Origin: Ferruginibacter sp.
Lineage (GTDB): Bacteria > Bacteroidota > Bacteroidia > Chitinophagales > Chitinophagaceae
Assembly (NCBI GenBank): GCA_025362765.1
Contig: JANYFI010000176.1
Coordinates: forward strand, 1 to 6,531
Length of the DNA stretch: 6,531 nucleotides
Direction: 5' to 3'
Part shown: in pieces, positions 1-5,873 of the stretch
Position numbering within the stretch: position 1 is the first letter of the stretch
Layout: every line of letters starts with the position of its first letter
Position numbers and translations under genes: made by a program
The notes under the pieces: model-generated
Databases searched by the model: none
Seen by the model: the letters and a program-made list of their open reading frames with translations, nothing else
Told to the model about the DNA's origin: nothing

Positions 1-157
1 GCCCCGGATAAATGCGGGCACTTTCCATCACGTCCCTGGTAAGCCCTTGCAGGTAATGCATGTCTGCGTTGGATAATATACTTTTATTGTTGTCTGTTTG
101 CCCATGTGCACCCGTTAAAAAAAATAAAGCAATAATTACCAGGTAAATATTTTTCAT
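1..157 (-). CDS. N-terminus of an exported protein of unknown function (partial, runs off the left edge)
   Basis: This is an open frame of 52 codons starting at an ATG at 157-155 and still open at the window edge. The first 20 or so residues form a classical signal peptide: a short basic start (MKN), a hydrophobic core (IYLVIIALFFL) and a small-residue region ending TGAHG, just before Q-T-D-N-N. Cleavage near the glycine, leaving an N-terminal glutamine, is common in Bacteroidota secreted proteins. There is no cysteine at the cleavage region, so it is probably periplasmic or secreted rather than a lipoprotein. The visible mature part (about 32 residues, containing HYLQGLTRDVMESARIYPG) is too short for me to assign a family. 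It is separated from gmhA by 305 bp and a hairpin, so it is probably transcribed on its own. I am confident that it is a real exported-protein start, but its function is unknown. Confidence 0.72.
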   Translation of the reverse strand, partial: MKNIYLVIIALFFLTGAHGQTDNNKSILSNADMHYLQGLTRDVMESARIYPG

Positions 158-462
158 AAATGCTGAGCCAATAATTTTTATTTGTGGACAGTGTACTATT
201 AATAAATGACTTTTATTGATTTTGCCGCTTCCTCTTTTGTGGCGTTGGCAGTAAACATTTATTAATGCAAATTAAATCGTTCTATTAAAAAGCAACTTGC
301 AAAACCTGGGTAATAATATAATACTGTTTTTAACCTTCGTTGATACCTGCTGTATATGAAGTTTAAACAGGGAGGATTTTATGATGGATAAGCTGCAATA
401 AAATAAAAGGAGCTTGTTATTTACTTCATTGCAAACAATACCCAATGTATTGTTTGCAATGC
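158..462. other. 305-bp intergenic spacer between gmhA and the exported-protein gene
   Basis: This AT-rich spacer holds the hairpin at 427-461 and presumably the promoter of the exported-protein gene starting at 157. I could not find a convincing pair of Bacteroidota promoter boxes (TTTG about 19-21 bases upstream of TAnnTTTG). The only gene-like items are a 19-codon minus-strand ORF at 199-258 and a 6-codon plus-strand ORF at 381-401 behind a GGGAGG sequence. Neither is supported as a gene. No tRNA or repeat array was seen. Confidence 0.6.
427..461 (-). terminator. Perfect 15-bp hairpin immediately after gmhA
   Basis: CATTGCAAACAATAC (427-441) and GTATTGTTTGCAATG (447-461) are exact reverse complements separated by a 5-base loop (442-446). 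On the minus strand the stem begins one base after the gmhA stop codon (463-465). Its position at the end of a tightly packed gene run is what expected of an operon terminator. A proper U-tract does not follow the stem: the next minus-strand bases are AAGTAAATAAC. It may therefore be a weak or factor-assisted terminator, or a 3'-end stabilising hairpin. The symmetry is certain; the terminator role is inferred. Confidence 0.62.
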
Positions 463-1056
463 TTAATTAGTGGGGGCTGACTGGCCAAACAATCGTTCTT
501 CCACCAACTCACAAATAATATGGCCCAGTAAAATATGGCTCTCCTGTATCCGCGGTGTATCGGTTGAAGGGACGTTTAAAATATAATCTGAAATGGCTTT
601 CATTGCACCGCCGGTAAAACCCGTAAGTCCGATGGTGATCATTTCTTTTTCTTTGGCTGTTTCAAAAGCATTTATAATATTGGCACTGTTGCCGGAGGTG
701 CTTAAACCAACCAGTACATCACCTTTTTTTCCGAGACCTTTTATCAGTCTTGCATAAATTAAATCAAAACTATAATCGTTTGCTACAGCGGTTAAATAAC
801 TGGTGTTGCAATGCAGGGCCTCGGCTGGTAACGCATCCCGGTCAATATAAAAACGGCCACTAAATTCTGCAGCTAAATGTTGTGCGTCTGCTGCGCTGCC
901 ACCGTTGCCGCAAAACAATACTTTATTACCATTGTTAAAAGCGGTTACCATGATGTTTACGCAATCAGCAACTGTTGCAATGATTTTTTCATCGGCCAGC
1001 AACTGTTGTTTTACTGCTATAGATGCGTGGATGCGGTCTGCTATTTGTTGATTCAT
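463..1056 (-). CDS. gmhA: Phosphoheptose isomerase (D-sedoheptulose-7-phosphate isomerase), SIS-domain GmhA
   Basis: This 197-residue protein matches the usual GmhA length (about 190-200). GmhA converts sedoheptulose 7-phosphate to D-glycero-D-manno-heptose 7-phosphate in the cytoplasm, the first step of nucleotide-activated heptose synthesis. The sugar-phosphate (SIS) signature FCGNGGSAADAQHLAAEF lies at residues 48-65, and the second phosphate-binding loop STSGNS at 119-124. The four metal or catalytic residues known in GmhA are present with family spacing: H60 and E64 (four apart), and Q171 and H179 (eight apart, in RIQESHILLGH). In the E. coli enzyme the corresponding residues are H61, E65, Q172 and H180. 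The start ATG lies 8 bp after the methyltransferase stop, so the gene is translated from the same transcript as the two genes upstream. It is the last gene of the run. With HddA upstream it points to the GDP-heptose branch rather than the ADP-heptose branch. DiaA-type SIS proteins are the main alternative, but the full ligand set favours GmhA. Confidence 0.93.
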   Translation of the reverse strand: MNQQIADRIHASIAVKQQLLADEKIIATVADCVNIMVTAFNNGNKVLFCGNGGSAADAQHLAAEFSGRFYIDRDALPAEALHCNTSYLTAVANDYSFDLIYARLIKGLGKKGDVLVGLSTSGNSANIINAFETAKEKEMITIGLTGFTGGAMKAISDYILNVPSTDTPRIQESHILLGHIICELVEERLFGQSAPTN

Positions 1057-1064
1057 CTGTTTAA

Positions 1065-1787
1065 TTAATTTACCTGAAAAGCCGTGAACAAAAAGTTATT
1101 GGATGCGGCAATGGGCGTTAGGTTAATGTAATACGATTCCGTAAAGTTTTTAACTGCTAAAAACTCATGAGTCGGTACGCAAAATTCATCAAATATAATG
1201 ATATCGCCTTTTTTTAAATAGGGGGCGAAAGAAGTGAGGGTGTATAAGGTAGAGGAGTATAGGTCAGCATCCATGTGGATCACCGTAAGTTTATCGTTGT
1301 TAAACTTTTTTAGAAATCCGGGCAGGGTTTGCTGAAACAATCCCTGGTAAAAAGCAGCCCTTGTATCAGCTGTTTTTAATGGTTCGTTGCCATTGCTCAT
1401 ATCGCCCTTTTTAAAAGAACCATAATCTTCGGGTAAGCCGGAAAAGGTATCAAATCCTGAAAAAGTAGATTGCTGATGAACATGATTTTTTAACCACCAG
1501 TAAAAAGACCCCCCGTTCGCCACACCAAATTCAAGGTAATTCATGGGCTGATCTTTAATGAATTCCTTGTTTAAAAATTCATACAATCCAAATCGCTTTT
1601 CACGTGAGCGGTCGCCGCTAAAAAAATCATTGTACCCCAGCCCTTTTTGCTGGTTGATCCATTTAGATTGTTTGGAGAGGTAAGCCAGGTTTAACAAAAA
1701 ACCGCTGAAAGGCTCCACCAGTATATGTAATTTAAAAAGGCTAAAAAGCGCTTTTGTTTTTTGTATTAAGAAAAATTTAAGCCACAT
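1065..1787 (-). CDS. TylF/MycF-like class I SAM-dependent O-methyltransferase
   Basis: This is a 240-residue protein. The N-terminal 80 or so residues are basic and hydrophobic, followed by a Rossmann-type methyltransferase core. The SAM-binding motif I is YLEFGVANGGS at residues 84-94. An acidic-loop segment GFDTFSGLPE lies at 111-120. The IHMDADLYSST segment (170-180) and FDEF (199-202) match the metal-binding region of macrocin/mycinamicin O-methyltransferases (TylF/MycF), which use magnesium held by aspartates; D173, D175, D200 and E201 are the candidates here. These enzymes methylate sugar hydroxyls. The gene sits 3 bp after hddA and 8 bp before gmhA, so a role in methylating a sugar of a surface glycan, possibly a heptose, is reasonable. 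The acceptor cannot be read from sequence. The ATG start is preferred because it follows the hddA stop so closely. The N-terminal segment has no signal peptide cleavage site and is probably a family-typical helical extension. Confidence 0.85.
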   Translation of the reverse strand: MWLKFFLIQKTKALFSLFKLHILVEPFSGFLLNLAYLSKQSKWINQQKGLGYNDFFSGDRSREKRFGLYEFLNKEFIKDQPMNYLEFGVANGGSFYWWLKNHVHQQSTFSGFDTFSGLPEDYGSFKKGDMSNGNEPLKTADTRAAFYQGLFQQTLPGFLKKFNNDKLTVIHMDADLYSSTLYTLTSFAPYLKKGDIIIFDEFCVPTHEFLAVKNFTESYYINLTPIAASNNFLFTAFQVN

Positions 1788-1790
1788 CAG

Positions 1791-2813
1791 TTAAATCGTC
1801 CAGGTTGTTAGCCCGTATTTAGTGAAAGAATAATCCCTTATTTCGCCGCCAAAAGTATTTAAAGTTTCTATCACTGCATAGCGGGTATTTTTGGGGCAAT
1901 AAAAAATCATAAATCCACCGCCGCCGGCGCCGCTTATTTTTCCACCCGTAGCGCCTGCTTTTTTTGCGGCATTGTAAATATCTTCAATTGAATCGTTACT
2001 GATATTGTGTGCCATCCTGCGTTTTTGTTCAAAGCCAAAATCGAGTATTTCGCCAATTTCATTGAGTCTGCCTTTTAATAAGGCTTCTTTCATCATTCTG
2101 GCCTGCTCTTTTAACTGGTGCATGGCTTCAATGCTTTTTTCATCTTTGTTGTTTACATTCTTTACCTGCTCTATAATAATATGGGCACTTTCTCTTGAGG
2201 TGGCTGTAAAATATAATACAAGGTTGTTACCCAGTTCATGCAAATATTCCGGATGAATGCGGAGTGGGTTTACAATTACTTTATCATCGCCATAAAATTC
2301 CATAAAGTTTACGCCCCCGAAAGTAGCTGCATACTGGTCTTGTTTACCGCCCGCTAATTTCAGGTCTTCTCTTTCTATTGAATATGCCAAATGTGCAATA
2401 TCATAATCGCCCAGTGGTAGTTTTAGCATTTCAACAAAAGCTCCTAAAATAGCTACCACAAGAGTAGAGGAGGTACCCAATCCAGAGCCAGCGGGTGCAT
2501 CTACAAAAGTGGACAATCTAAAGCCGGTTGATGGCAAACCATACATGGAATGGATGCGGTTGTAAACACCTTTCAATAAATCGAGGTGCCCGTTGATGGG
2601 CAGGCTGGGAGCTAAGTCAAAGCGTTCTGATTCTTTTCTGTCAAGCGCTTCTACAATAATGGTATTTTGCTGCAGTGGCTCAATGCTGGCATAGGCGGAA
2701 AGCGATACTGTAGCATTTAAAATAGCACCACCATATTGATCACTATAAGGGCTAACGTCTGTGCCTCCCCCGGCCAAACCAATGCGTAAAGGCGCTTTGC
2801 TTCTATAAATCAT
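1791..2813 (-). CDS. hddA: D-glycero-alpha-D-manno-heptose-7-phosphate 1-kinase (GHMP kinase family)
   Basis: This 340-residue protein has all three GHMP-kinase motifs: LRIGLAGGGTDVSPY (9-23), the ATP-binding glycine/serine loop PAGSGLGTSST (107-117), and the C-terminal GKISGAGGGGFMIF (291-304). The segment GGKQDQYAATFGG (155-167) carries the likely catalytic aspartate D158. The opening 'APLRIGLAGGGTD' and the length are those of HddA and related sugar-1-kinases. HddA phosphorylates C1 of D-glycero-D-manno-heptose 7-phosphate to the alpha-1,7-bisphosphate on the way to GDP-heptose. The nearest alternative is a fucokinase or other sugar kinase of the same subfamily. The gmhA gene two places downstream makes heptose phosphate the best substrate. 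The gene is 83 bp downstream of the GT4 gene and 3 bp upstream of the methyltransferase, so it probably leads the heptose sub-operon. The HddA-specific guanylyltransferase (HddC) and the phosphatase GmhB are not in the window. Confidence 0.86.
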   Translation of the reverse strand: MIYRSKAPLRIGLAGGGTDVSPYSDQYGGAILNATVSLSAYASIEPLQQNTIIVEALDRKESERFDLAPSLPINGHLDLLKGVYNRIHSMYGLPSTGFRLSTFVDAPAGSGLGTSSTLVVAILGAFVEMLKLPLGDYDIAHLAYSIEREDLKLAGGKQDQYAATFGGVNFMEFYGDDKVIVNPLRIHPEYLHELGNNLVLYFTATSRESAHIIIEQVKNVNNKDEKSIEAMHQLKEQARMMKEALLKGRLNEIGEILDFGFEQKRRMAHNISNDSIEDIYNAAKKAGATGGKISGAGGGGFMIFYCPKNTRYAVIETLNTFGGEIRDYSFTKYGLTTWTI

Positions 2814-2896
2814 GGGTGCAAATTAAGGAATATGCCGATGGAAATATGGGGGTTTAGTATTTTGTTCACGCAAAGAATGTTTTGCCATTGATAAGA

Positions 2897-4042
2897 TCAC
2901 CAACCAGCTACCTCAAATATTGTTTCCACCATTTTAGCCCAACTGTATTTTTTCTTTTCTTCAATTAAATGCGGCAAAAAATGAGCCGTGCTTTTTTGAA
3001 AGAACTCGGTAATTTTTTGCGCAATGGATTCCGCCGTTGGTTCTGCAATTAAACCGACTTTATCGTCTGGTACCAGGCTCGGTAAGCCGCCCACATTTGT
3101 CACTATCATGGGTTTTTCAAAATGATAGGCTAGCGGTGTAACGCCGCTTTGGGTGGCGCTTCTATACGGTTGAATCACCACATCCGCGGCACTTAAATAA
3201 TATTTTACTTCACTGTCCGCAATAAATTCTGTTCTTAAAATCAGCCAGTCTTTAATGTCCAGTTTTGCTATCTGTTCATCGTATGGTTTTCTATCTTCGT
3301 AAAATTCGCCGGCGATGAGAAGTTTAACCCCATTCCCTAAAATAGGCTTATTTGACGACTTCAATATTTTTATGGTGTCTAATAAAATGTCGAGCCCTTT
3401 GTATTTTCTTATAAAGCCAAAGAATAGTAGTATTTTATTATTTTGGTTAATGCCCAAATGTTTTCTTGCATCTGCAATGGATAGCTTTTCGCCAAAATTA
3501 TCGTATAAAGGATGGGCAACAAATTTGGCTGGTTTTCCTTTGGCAAACCCCGGCAGATCGCTTAAAACTTTTTCACTCATAGTAATAAACGCATCAATGG
3601 GCTTCACAAAATATGTTGTGAAAGGCACATCCCCGAAACGCTTTTCATGCGGTATAATATTATCTGCAATACATACGATTTTTGTATAGTTGTTTTGCTT
3701 TACAATACGCAGAATGCTGCCGAGGCAAGGTCCCATAAATGGCAGCCAGTAACGCACCACAATTAAATCGGGGCACTGCTTTTTTAATTCCAATCCAACG
3801 CTTAGCCAGTTAAAGGGATTGACAGAATTGATGCGTACATGAATGTCTAAATCAGCAGGTGCAGGTTCAGTTGAAAATTGGGTAGTGCCCGGAAATAAAA
3901 AGCCGGGATATTGCAATGAAAAGGTATAAATGCTAACGTTATGGCCTTGCTGCTTAAACTCTTTCGCAAGCCGTTCATCGTAAGACGCCAAACCTCCACG
4001 AAGCGGGTGAGCAGGGCCAATTATAATAATTTTTTTAGCCAT
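2897..4042 (-). CDS. GT4-type glycosyltransferase (GT-B fold)
   Basis: This 381-residue cytoplasmic protein has the two-domain GT-B plan. The N-terminal half opens with IIIIGPAHPLRGGLASYDER (5-24), the glycine-rich acceptor-side loop of GT4 enzymes. The linker contains AHPLYDNFG (176-184). The C-terminal nucleotide-sugar domain starts with LLFFGFIRKYKGLDIL (205-220) and carries ADVVIQPYRSATQSG (286-300), then EKPMIVTNVGGLPSLV (309-324). It would transfer a sugar from a nucleotide donor, probably onto a lipid-linked or surface glycan; donor and acceptor are not predictable. In most GT4 proteins an E-x7-E pair flanks this region. Here glutamine Q298 stands at the first glutamate position, in ATQSGVTPLAYHFEKP, and the second is not in its usual place. 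There is no membrane segment. It lies 69 bp after the GT2 gene and 83 bp before hddA on the same strand. The ATG with MAKKIIIIGP is the natural start. Confidence 0.87.
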   Translation of the reverse strand: MAKKIIIIGPAHPLRGGLASYDERLAKEFKQQGHNVSIYTFSLQYPGFLFPGTTQFSTEPAPADLDIHVRINSVNPFNWLSVGLELKKQCPDLIVVRYWLPFMGPCLGSILRIVKQNNYTKIVCIADNIIPHEKRFGDVPFTTYFVKPIDAFITMSEKVLSDLPGFAKGKPAKFVAHPLYDNFGEKLSIADARKHLGINQNNKILLFFGFIRKYKGLDILLDTIKILKSSNKPILGNGVKLLIAGEFYEDRKPYDEQIAKLDIKDWLILRTEFIADSEVKYYLSAADVVIQPYRSATQSGVTPLAYHFEKPMIVTNVGGLPSLVPDDKVGLIAEPTAESIAQKITEFFQKSTAHFLPHLIEEKKKYSWAKMVETIFEVAGW

Positions 4043-4103
4043 GTAGAGGGAAGGCCTGTTGGATTCTTATGTTTACAAATCTTATTATTAATCAATTTAA
4101 AGC

Positions 4104-4129
4104 GAAAAAAATCAGAATCCTGTTTTTTC
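4104..4129 (-). terminator. Weak hairpin with T-run overlapping the GT2 stop codon (candidate terminator)
   Basis: On the minus strand an A-tract, CAG, a GATT loop, CTG and a run of seven T follow one another. CTG (4120-4122) and CAG (4113-4115) pair, and the flanking six-base A and T runs extend the stem with a two-base bulge. The stem overlaps the GT2 stop codon at 4112-4114. It resembles a short intrinsic terminator but has only a few G-C pairs. It could reduce, rather than end, transcription into the GT4 gene. This is a weak call. Confidence 0.3.
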
Positions 4130-5053
4130 TTCGATGAGGTAAGTATTCCGGTCGTTTGAATTTCTTGCTATCAGTTCACCTAAAAAACCAGTTAAAAACA
4201 ATTGGGTACCAATTACGATGGAGATAATGCCTATAAAAAAAAGCGGCCTGTCGGTCATATTAAATTTGTCGAAAAATATTTTGGCCGTAAACAACCATAT
4301 CCAGATAAGGGTACCAACAAAAAAAACAATGCTGCCCAGCAGTCCAAAAATATGCATGGGTCTTTTGCCAAATTTGCCCATGAACATGATGCTGGCCAGG
4401 TCTAAAAATCCATTTACAAACCTGCTCCAACCAAACTTGGTAACACCATATTTTCTCGCCCGGTGTTCTACCACTTTTTCACCAATTTTTCTAAAGCCAG
4501 CCCATTTCGCAAGCACAGGAATATAGCGGTGCATTTCGCCATATACTTCTATGCTTTTTACCAATTTAATTTTATACGCTTTCAGTCCGCAGTTAAAATC
4601 GTGCAGGTGAATACCGCTCGATCTGCTGGCCGCCGCATTGAATAATTTGGAAGGAATATTTTTAGTGAGTTTGTTATCAAAGCGTTTCTTTTTCCAACCG
4701 CTGACCATATCAAAACCGTCGTTTATAATCATGCTGCGGAGCTCTGGTATTTCATCAGGACTATCCTGCATATCCGCATCCATCGTAATGATCACCTCTC
4801 CTTTGGCTGCTTTAAAACCTTCGTTCAATGCAGCGCTTTTACCATAATTTCTTTGAAAACGAATACCCCTGACGCACTCATTTTTTTCATGCAGCGATTC
4901 AATCACCTTCCAGGAATTGTCATTGCTGCCATCATCCACCATAATTACTTCGTAGGTAAAATTATTGGCCAGCATTACCCGTTCAATCCAGGCGGCTAAC
5001 TCTGGTAAAGATTCCTCTTCATTAAAAAGTGGCACTATTACTGAAAGATCCAT
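4112..5053 (-). CDS. Membrane-anchored GT2 glycosyltransferase, polyprenyl-phosphate sugar transferase type (DPM1/GtrB/ArnC-like)
   Basis: From the chosen ATG the protein has 313 residues. The N-terminal GT-A domain begins MDLSVIVPLFNEEESLPEL. It has VDDGSNDNSW (39-48), the metal-binding DxD motif as MDADMQD (91-97, D92 and D94), and the conserved HDFNCGLKAYK (151-161). Two hydrophobic helices follow at about 235-257 and 271-295, the layout of GtrB-like enzymes. These transfer a sugar from a nucleotide donor to undecaprenyl phosphate at the inner face of the cytoplasmic membrane. The sugar is unknown. An in-frame GTG at 5074 would add seven residues (VQIKNSN). I prefer ATG 5053 because the family start is 'DLSVIVPLFNEE' immediately after the methionine, and because 5074 falls within the preceding small ORF. 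The upstream bases are A-rich, with no Shine-Dalgarno. A 312-bp spacer separates it from DUF4199, so it may have its own promoter. It may serve the glycan genes downstream or belong functionally with the genes upstream. Confidence 0.9.
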   Translation of the reverse strand: MDLSVIVPLFNEEESLPELAAWIERVMLANNFTYEVIMVDDGSNDNSWKVIESLHEKNECVRGIRFQRNYGKSAALNEGFKAAKGEVIITMDADMQDSPDEIPELRSMIINDGFDMVSGWKKKRFDNKLTKNIPSKLFNAAASRSSGIHLHDFNCGLKAYKIKLVKSIEVYGEMHRYIPVLAKWAGFRKIGEKVVEHRARKYGVTKFGWSRFVNGFLDLASIMFMGKFGKRPMHIFGLLGSIVFFVGTLIWIWLFTAKIFFDKFNMTDRPLFFIGIISIVIGTQLFLTGFLGELIARNSNDRNTYLIEEKTGF

Positions 5054-5064
5054 GTTACTATTTT

Positions 5065-5208
5065 TTATTTGCACAACCTGGTGTAAAATGATTGCGTTTT
5101 TATTATTGGTCCGGGCTGTAAGCCTTTGTGGTACATCGTTGCGTCGCCCTCTTGTACTTTTTTAGCTTTGTGAACCCCCTTCAAATTTACGACACCCAAA
5201 TCAAACAT
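5065..5208 (-). CDS. Possible small ORF of 47 codons, unknown (may be a translated dispersed repeat)
   Basis: An ATG at 5208-5206 opens a 47-residue frame, beginning MFDLGVVNLKGVHKAKK and ending YTRLCK, with TAA at 5065-5067. The product is basic and has no membrane segment or signal peptide. It contains a glycine/proline-bearing stretch, GLQPGPIIKTQSF. Its stop is 11 bases before the GT2 start codon. The frame stays open upstream of the ATG for a further 55 codons, to a TGA at 5376-5374, without another ATG; this is more than expected by chance in such DNA. I do not recognise a family. It could be a real small gene, a leader ORF for the GT2 gene, or an interspersed repeat that happens to be open. 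There is no ribosome-binding evidence. Confidence 0.25.
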   Translation of the reverse strand: MFDLGVVNLKGVHKAKKVQEGDATMYHKGLQPGPIIKTQSFYTRLCK

Positions 5209-5252
5209 GAGGGACAGACTGTTTTTTATTAATTTCTTCTTTCTTATTTTGT

Positions 5253-5337
5253 TTAAATATCGTTTCGGTTGTTGCCCGTTGCTATAAAAGTAAATGGGAG
5301 TGATTCGACGCGGCGGACAGGCTACAACGATATTTAA
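5253..5337. repeat. Imperfect inverted repeat (85 bp) in the spacer
   Basis: TTAAATATC (5253-5261) pairs perfectly with GATATTTAA (5329-5337). After a six-base bulge (5262-5267), GTTGTTGCC (5268-5276) pairs with GGCTACAAC (5320-5328) with one mismatch at 5273. Read without the bulge, the outer arms give a perfect 12-bp match, TTAAATATCGTT (5253-5264) with AACGATATTTAA (5326-5337). Inside, CCGTTGC (5276-5282) can pair with GCGGCGG (5310-5316) using two G-U pairs. The symmetry is visible directly; whether it is a mobile repeat end, an RNA structure or a protein-binding site is not known. Confidence 0.55.
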
Positions 5338-5365
5338 TTGAAATACAAATGCCTGAAAAAAACAT

Positions 5366-5872
5366 TTAGTTATTCAAGTATGCTTTGCTTTTCTTGCTAA
5401 GAAAACCAGCAGCAATTAATGTTACGAGGGCTCCAATAATCAGGTACCTGAAAATAGCGGCAGAAATCATCATCGGCATAAACATTTTTTTCAACTGCAC
5501 GGCATTTTCTTCAATCTCGTTTGGTAAATGATTACCTTGTTGTAACAACAATTTGCTATTTTCTGCAATTTTATTATCCCTGAAAGCCGGGTTAAAGCTA
5601 AAATAAACCCAGGCAAACAACGCCATCAATAAAGCCACCACCACAAAAGTTTGAAAGCCGGCATTGAAATAATTCGCAAAGCTTTTTTTATCAGTGTCTT
5701 TCCTGAAATAGCCTACCATGCTCCAGCTTAGTCCAAAGCAAAAAATACAATACACTAAAAACTGAAACTGGCTTTCAACCGGGTTTTTTAAAACGTACAA
5801 TGAAAACAGCGAAGCAAGGATCATCAACGCTCCTGTAATCAATCCTTTTTGTGCAGGAGTTGTTTGCTTCAT
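5366..5872 (-). CDS. DUF4199 family integral membrane protein
   Basis: From the chosen ATG (MKQTTPAQKG) this is a 168-residue protein with four hydrophobic segments at about residues 10-29, 36-56, 72-93 and 133-157. Between helices 3 and 4 lies a polar, probably extracytoplasmic, loop (NPAFRDNKIAEN to NAVQLKKM). The C-terminus is basic (SKKSKAYLNN). This topology and the opening 'KGLITGALMILASL' fit DUF4199, a family of unknown function largely confined to Bacteroidota. A longer frame from an ATG at 5899 would overlap the dihydroorotase-like gene by 26 bases. The ATG at 5872 is one base after that gene's TAA (TAAGATG), which strongly favours translational coupling and the shorter form. It is the last gene of its transcription unit before the 312-bp spacer. 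Its role is unknown. Confidence 0.85.
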   Translation of the reverse strand: MKQTTPAQKGLITGALMILASLFSLYVLKNPVESQFQFLVYCIFCFGLSWSMVGYFRKDTDKKSFANYFNAGFQTFVVVALLMALFAWVYFSFNPAFRDNKIAENSKLLLQQGNHLPNEIEENAVQLKKMFMPMMISAAIFRYLIIGALVTLIAAGFLSKKSKAYLNN

Positions 5873-5873
5873 C

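Larger units (their letters stand above)
5054..5365. other. 312-bp spacer with an unexplained open frame and inverted repeat
   Basis: There is no recognised gene between DUF4199 and the GT2 gene. The spacer must contain or transmit the promoter for the GT2 gene. On the minus strand a stop-free frame runs from 5373 to its stop at 5065-5067. An imperfect inverted repeat occupies 5253-5337. A good match to the Bacteroidota -7 box, TAAATTTG, lies at 5182-5189 (minus strand), but no TTTG box is at the expected spacing, so I do not call a promoter. The sequence is more GC-balanced in patches (5111-5150 and 5301-5325) than the other spacers, which may mean it is an inserted repeat. Confidence 0.55.

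Noticed and set aside
199..258. 19-codon minus-strand ORF (MFTANATKEEAAKS...)
   Set aside because: The composition looks protein-like, but an in-frame stop directly precedes the ATG, no ribosome-binding site is seen, and the length is not distinguishable from chance.
371..401. GGGAGG followed by ATGATG on the plus strand, resembling a strong translation start
   Set aside because: The frame closes after six codons (TAA at 399-401), and all other genes here are on the minus strand without such sites.
877..1068. 63-codon plus-strand ORF antisense to gmhA
   Set aside because: It lies opposite the conserved GmhA signature region, its product is cysteine-rich and unlike any family, and gmhA is fully supported on the other strand.
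2870..2885. GCAAA/TTTGC inverted repeat between the GT4 gene and hddA
   Set aside because: Only five base pairs with a six-base loop and no T-run; this is expected by chance in such sequence.
3315..3689. 124-codon plus-strand ORF antisense to the GT4 gene
   Set aside because: It is a shadow of the GT4 coding frame. The minus-strand protein carries recognisable motifs throughout and this one does not.
5182..5189. TAAATTTG on the minus strand, matching the Bacteroidota -7 promoter consensus upstream of the GT2 gene
   Set aside because: No TTTG element is found about 19-21 bases further upstream (the nearest is only 12 bases away), so the promoter call is not supported.
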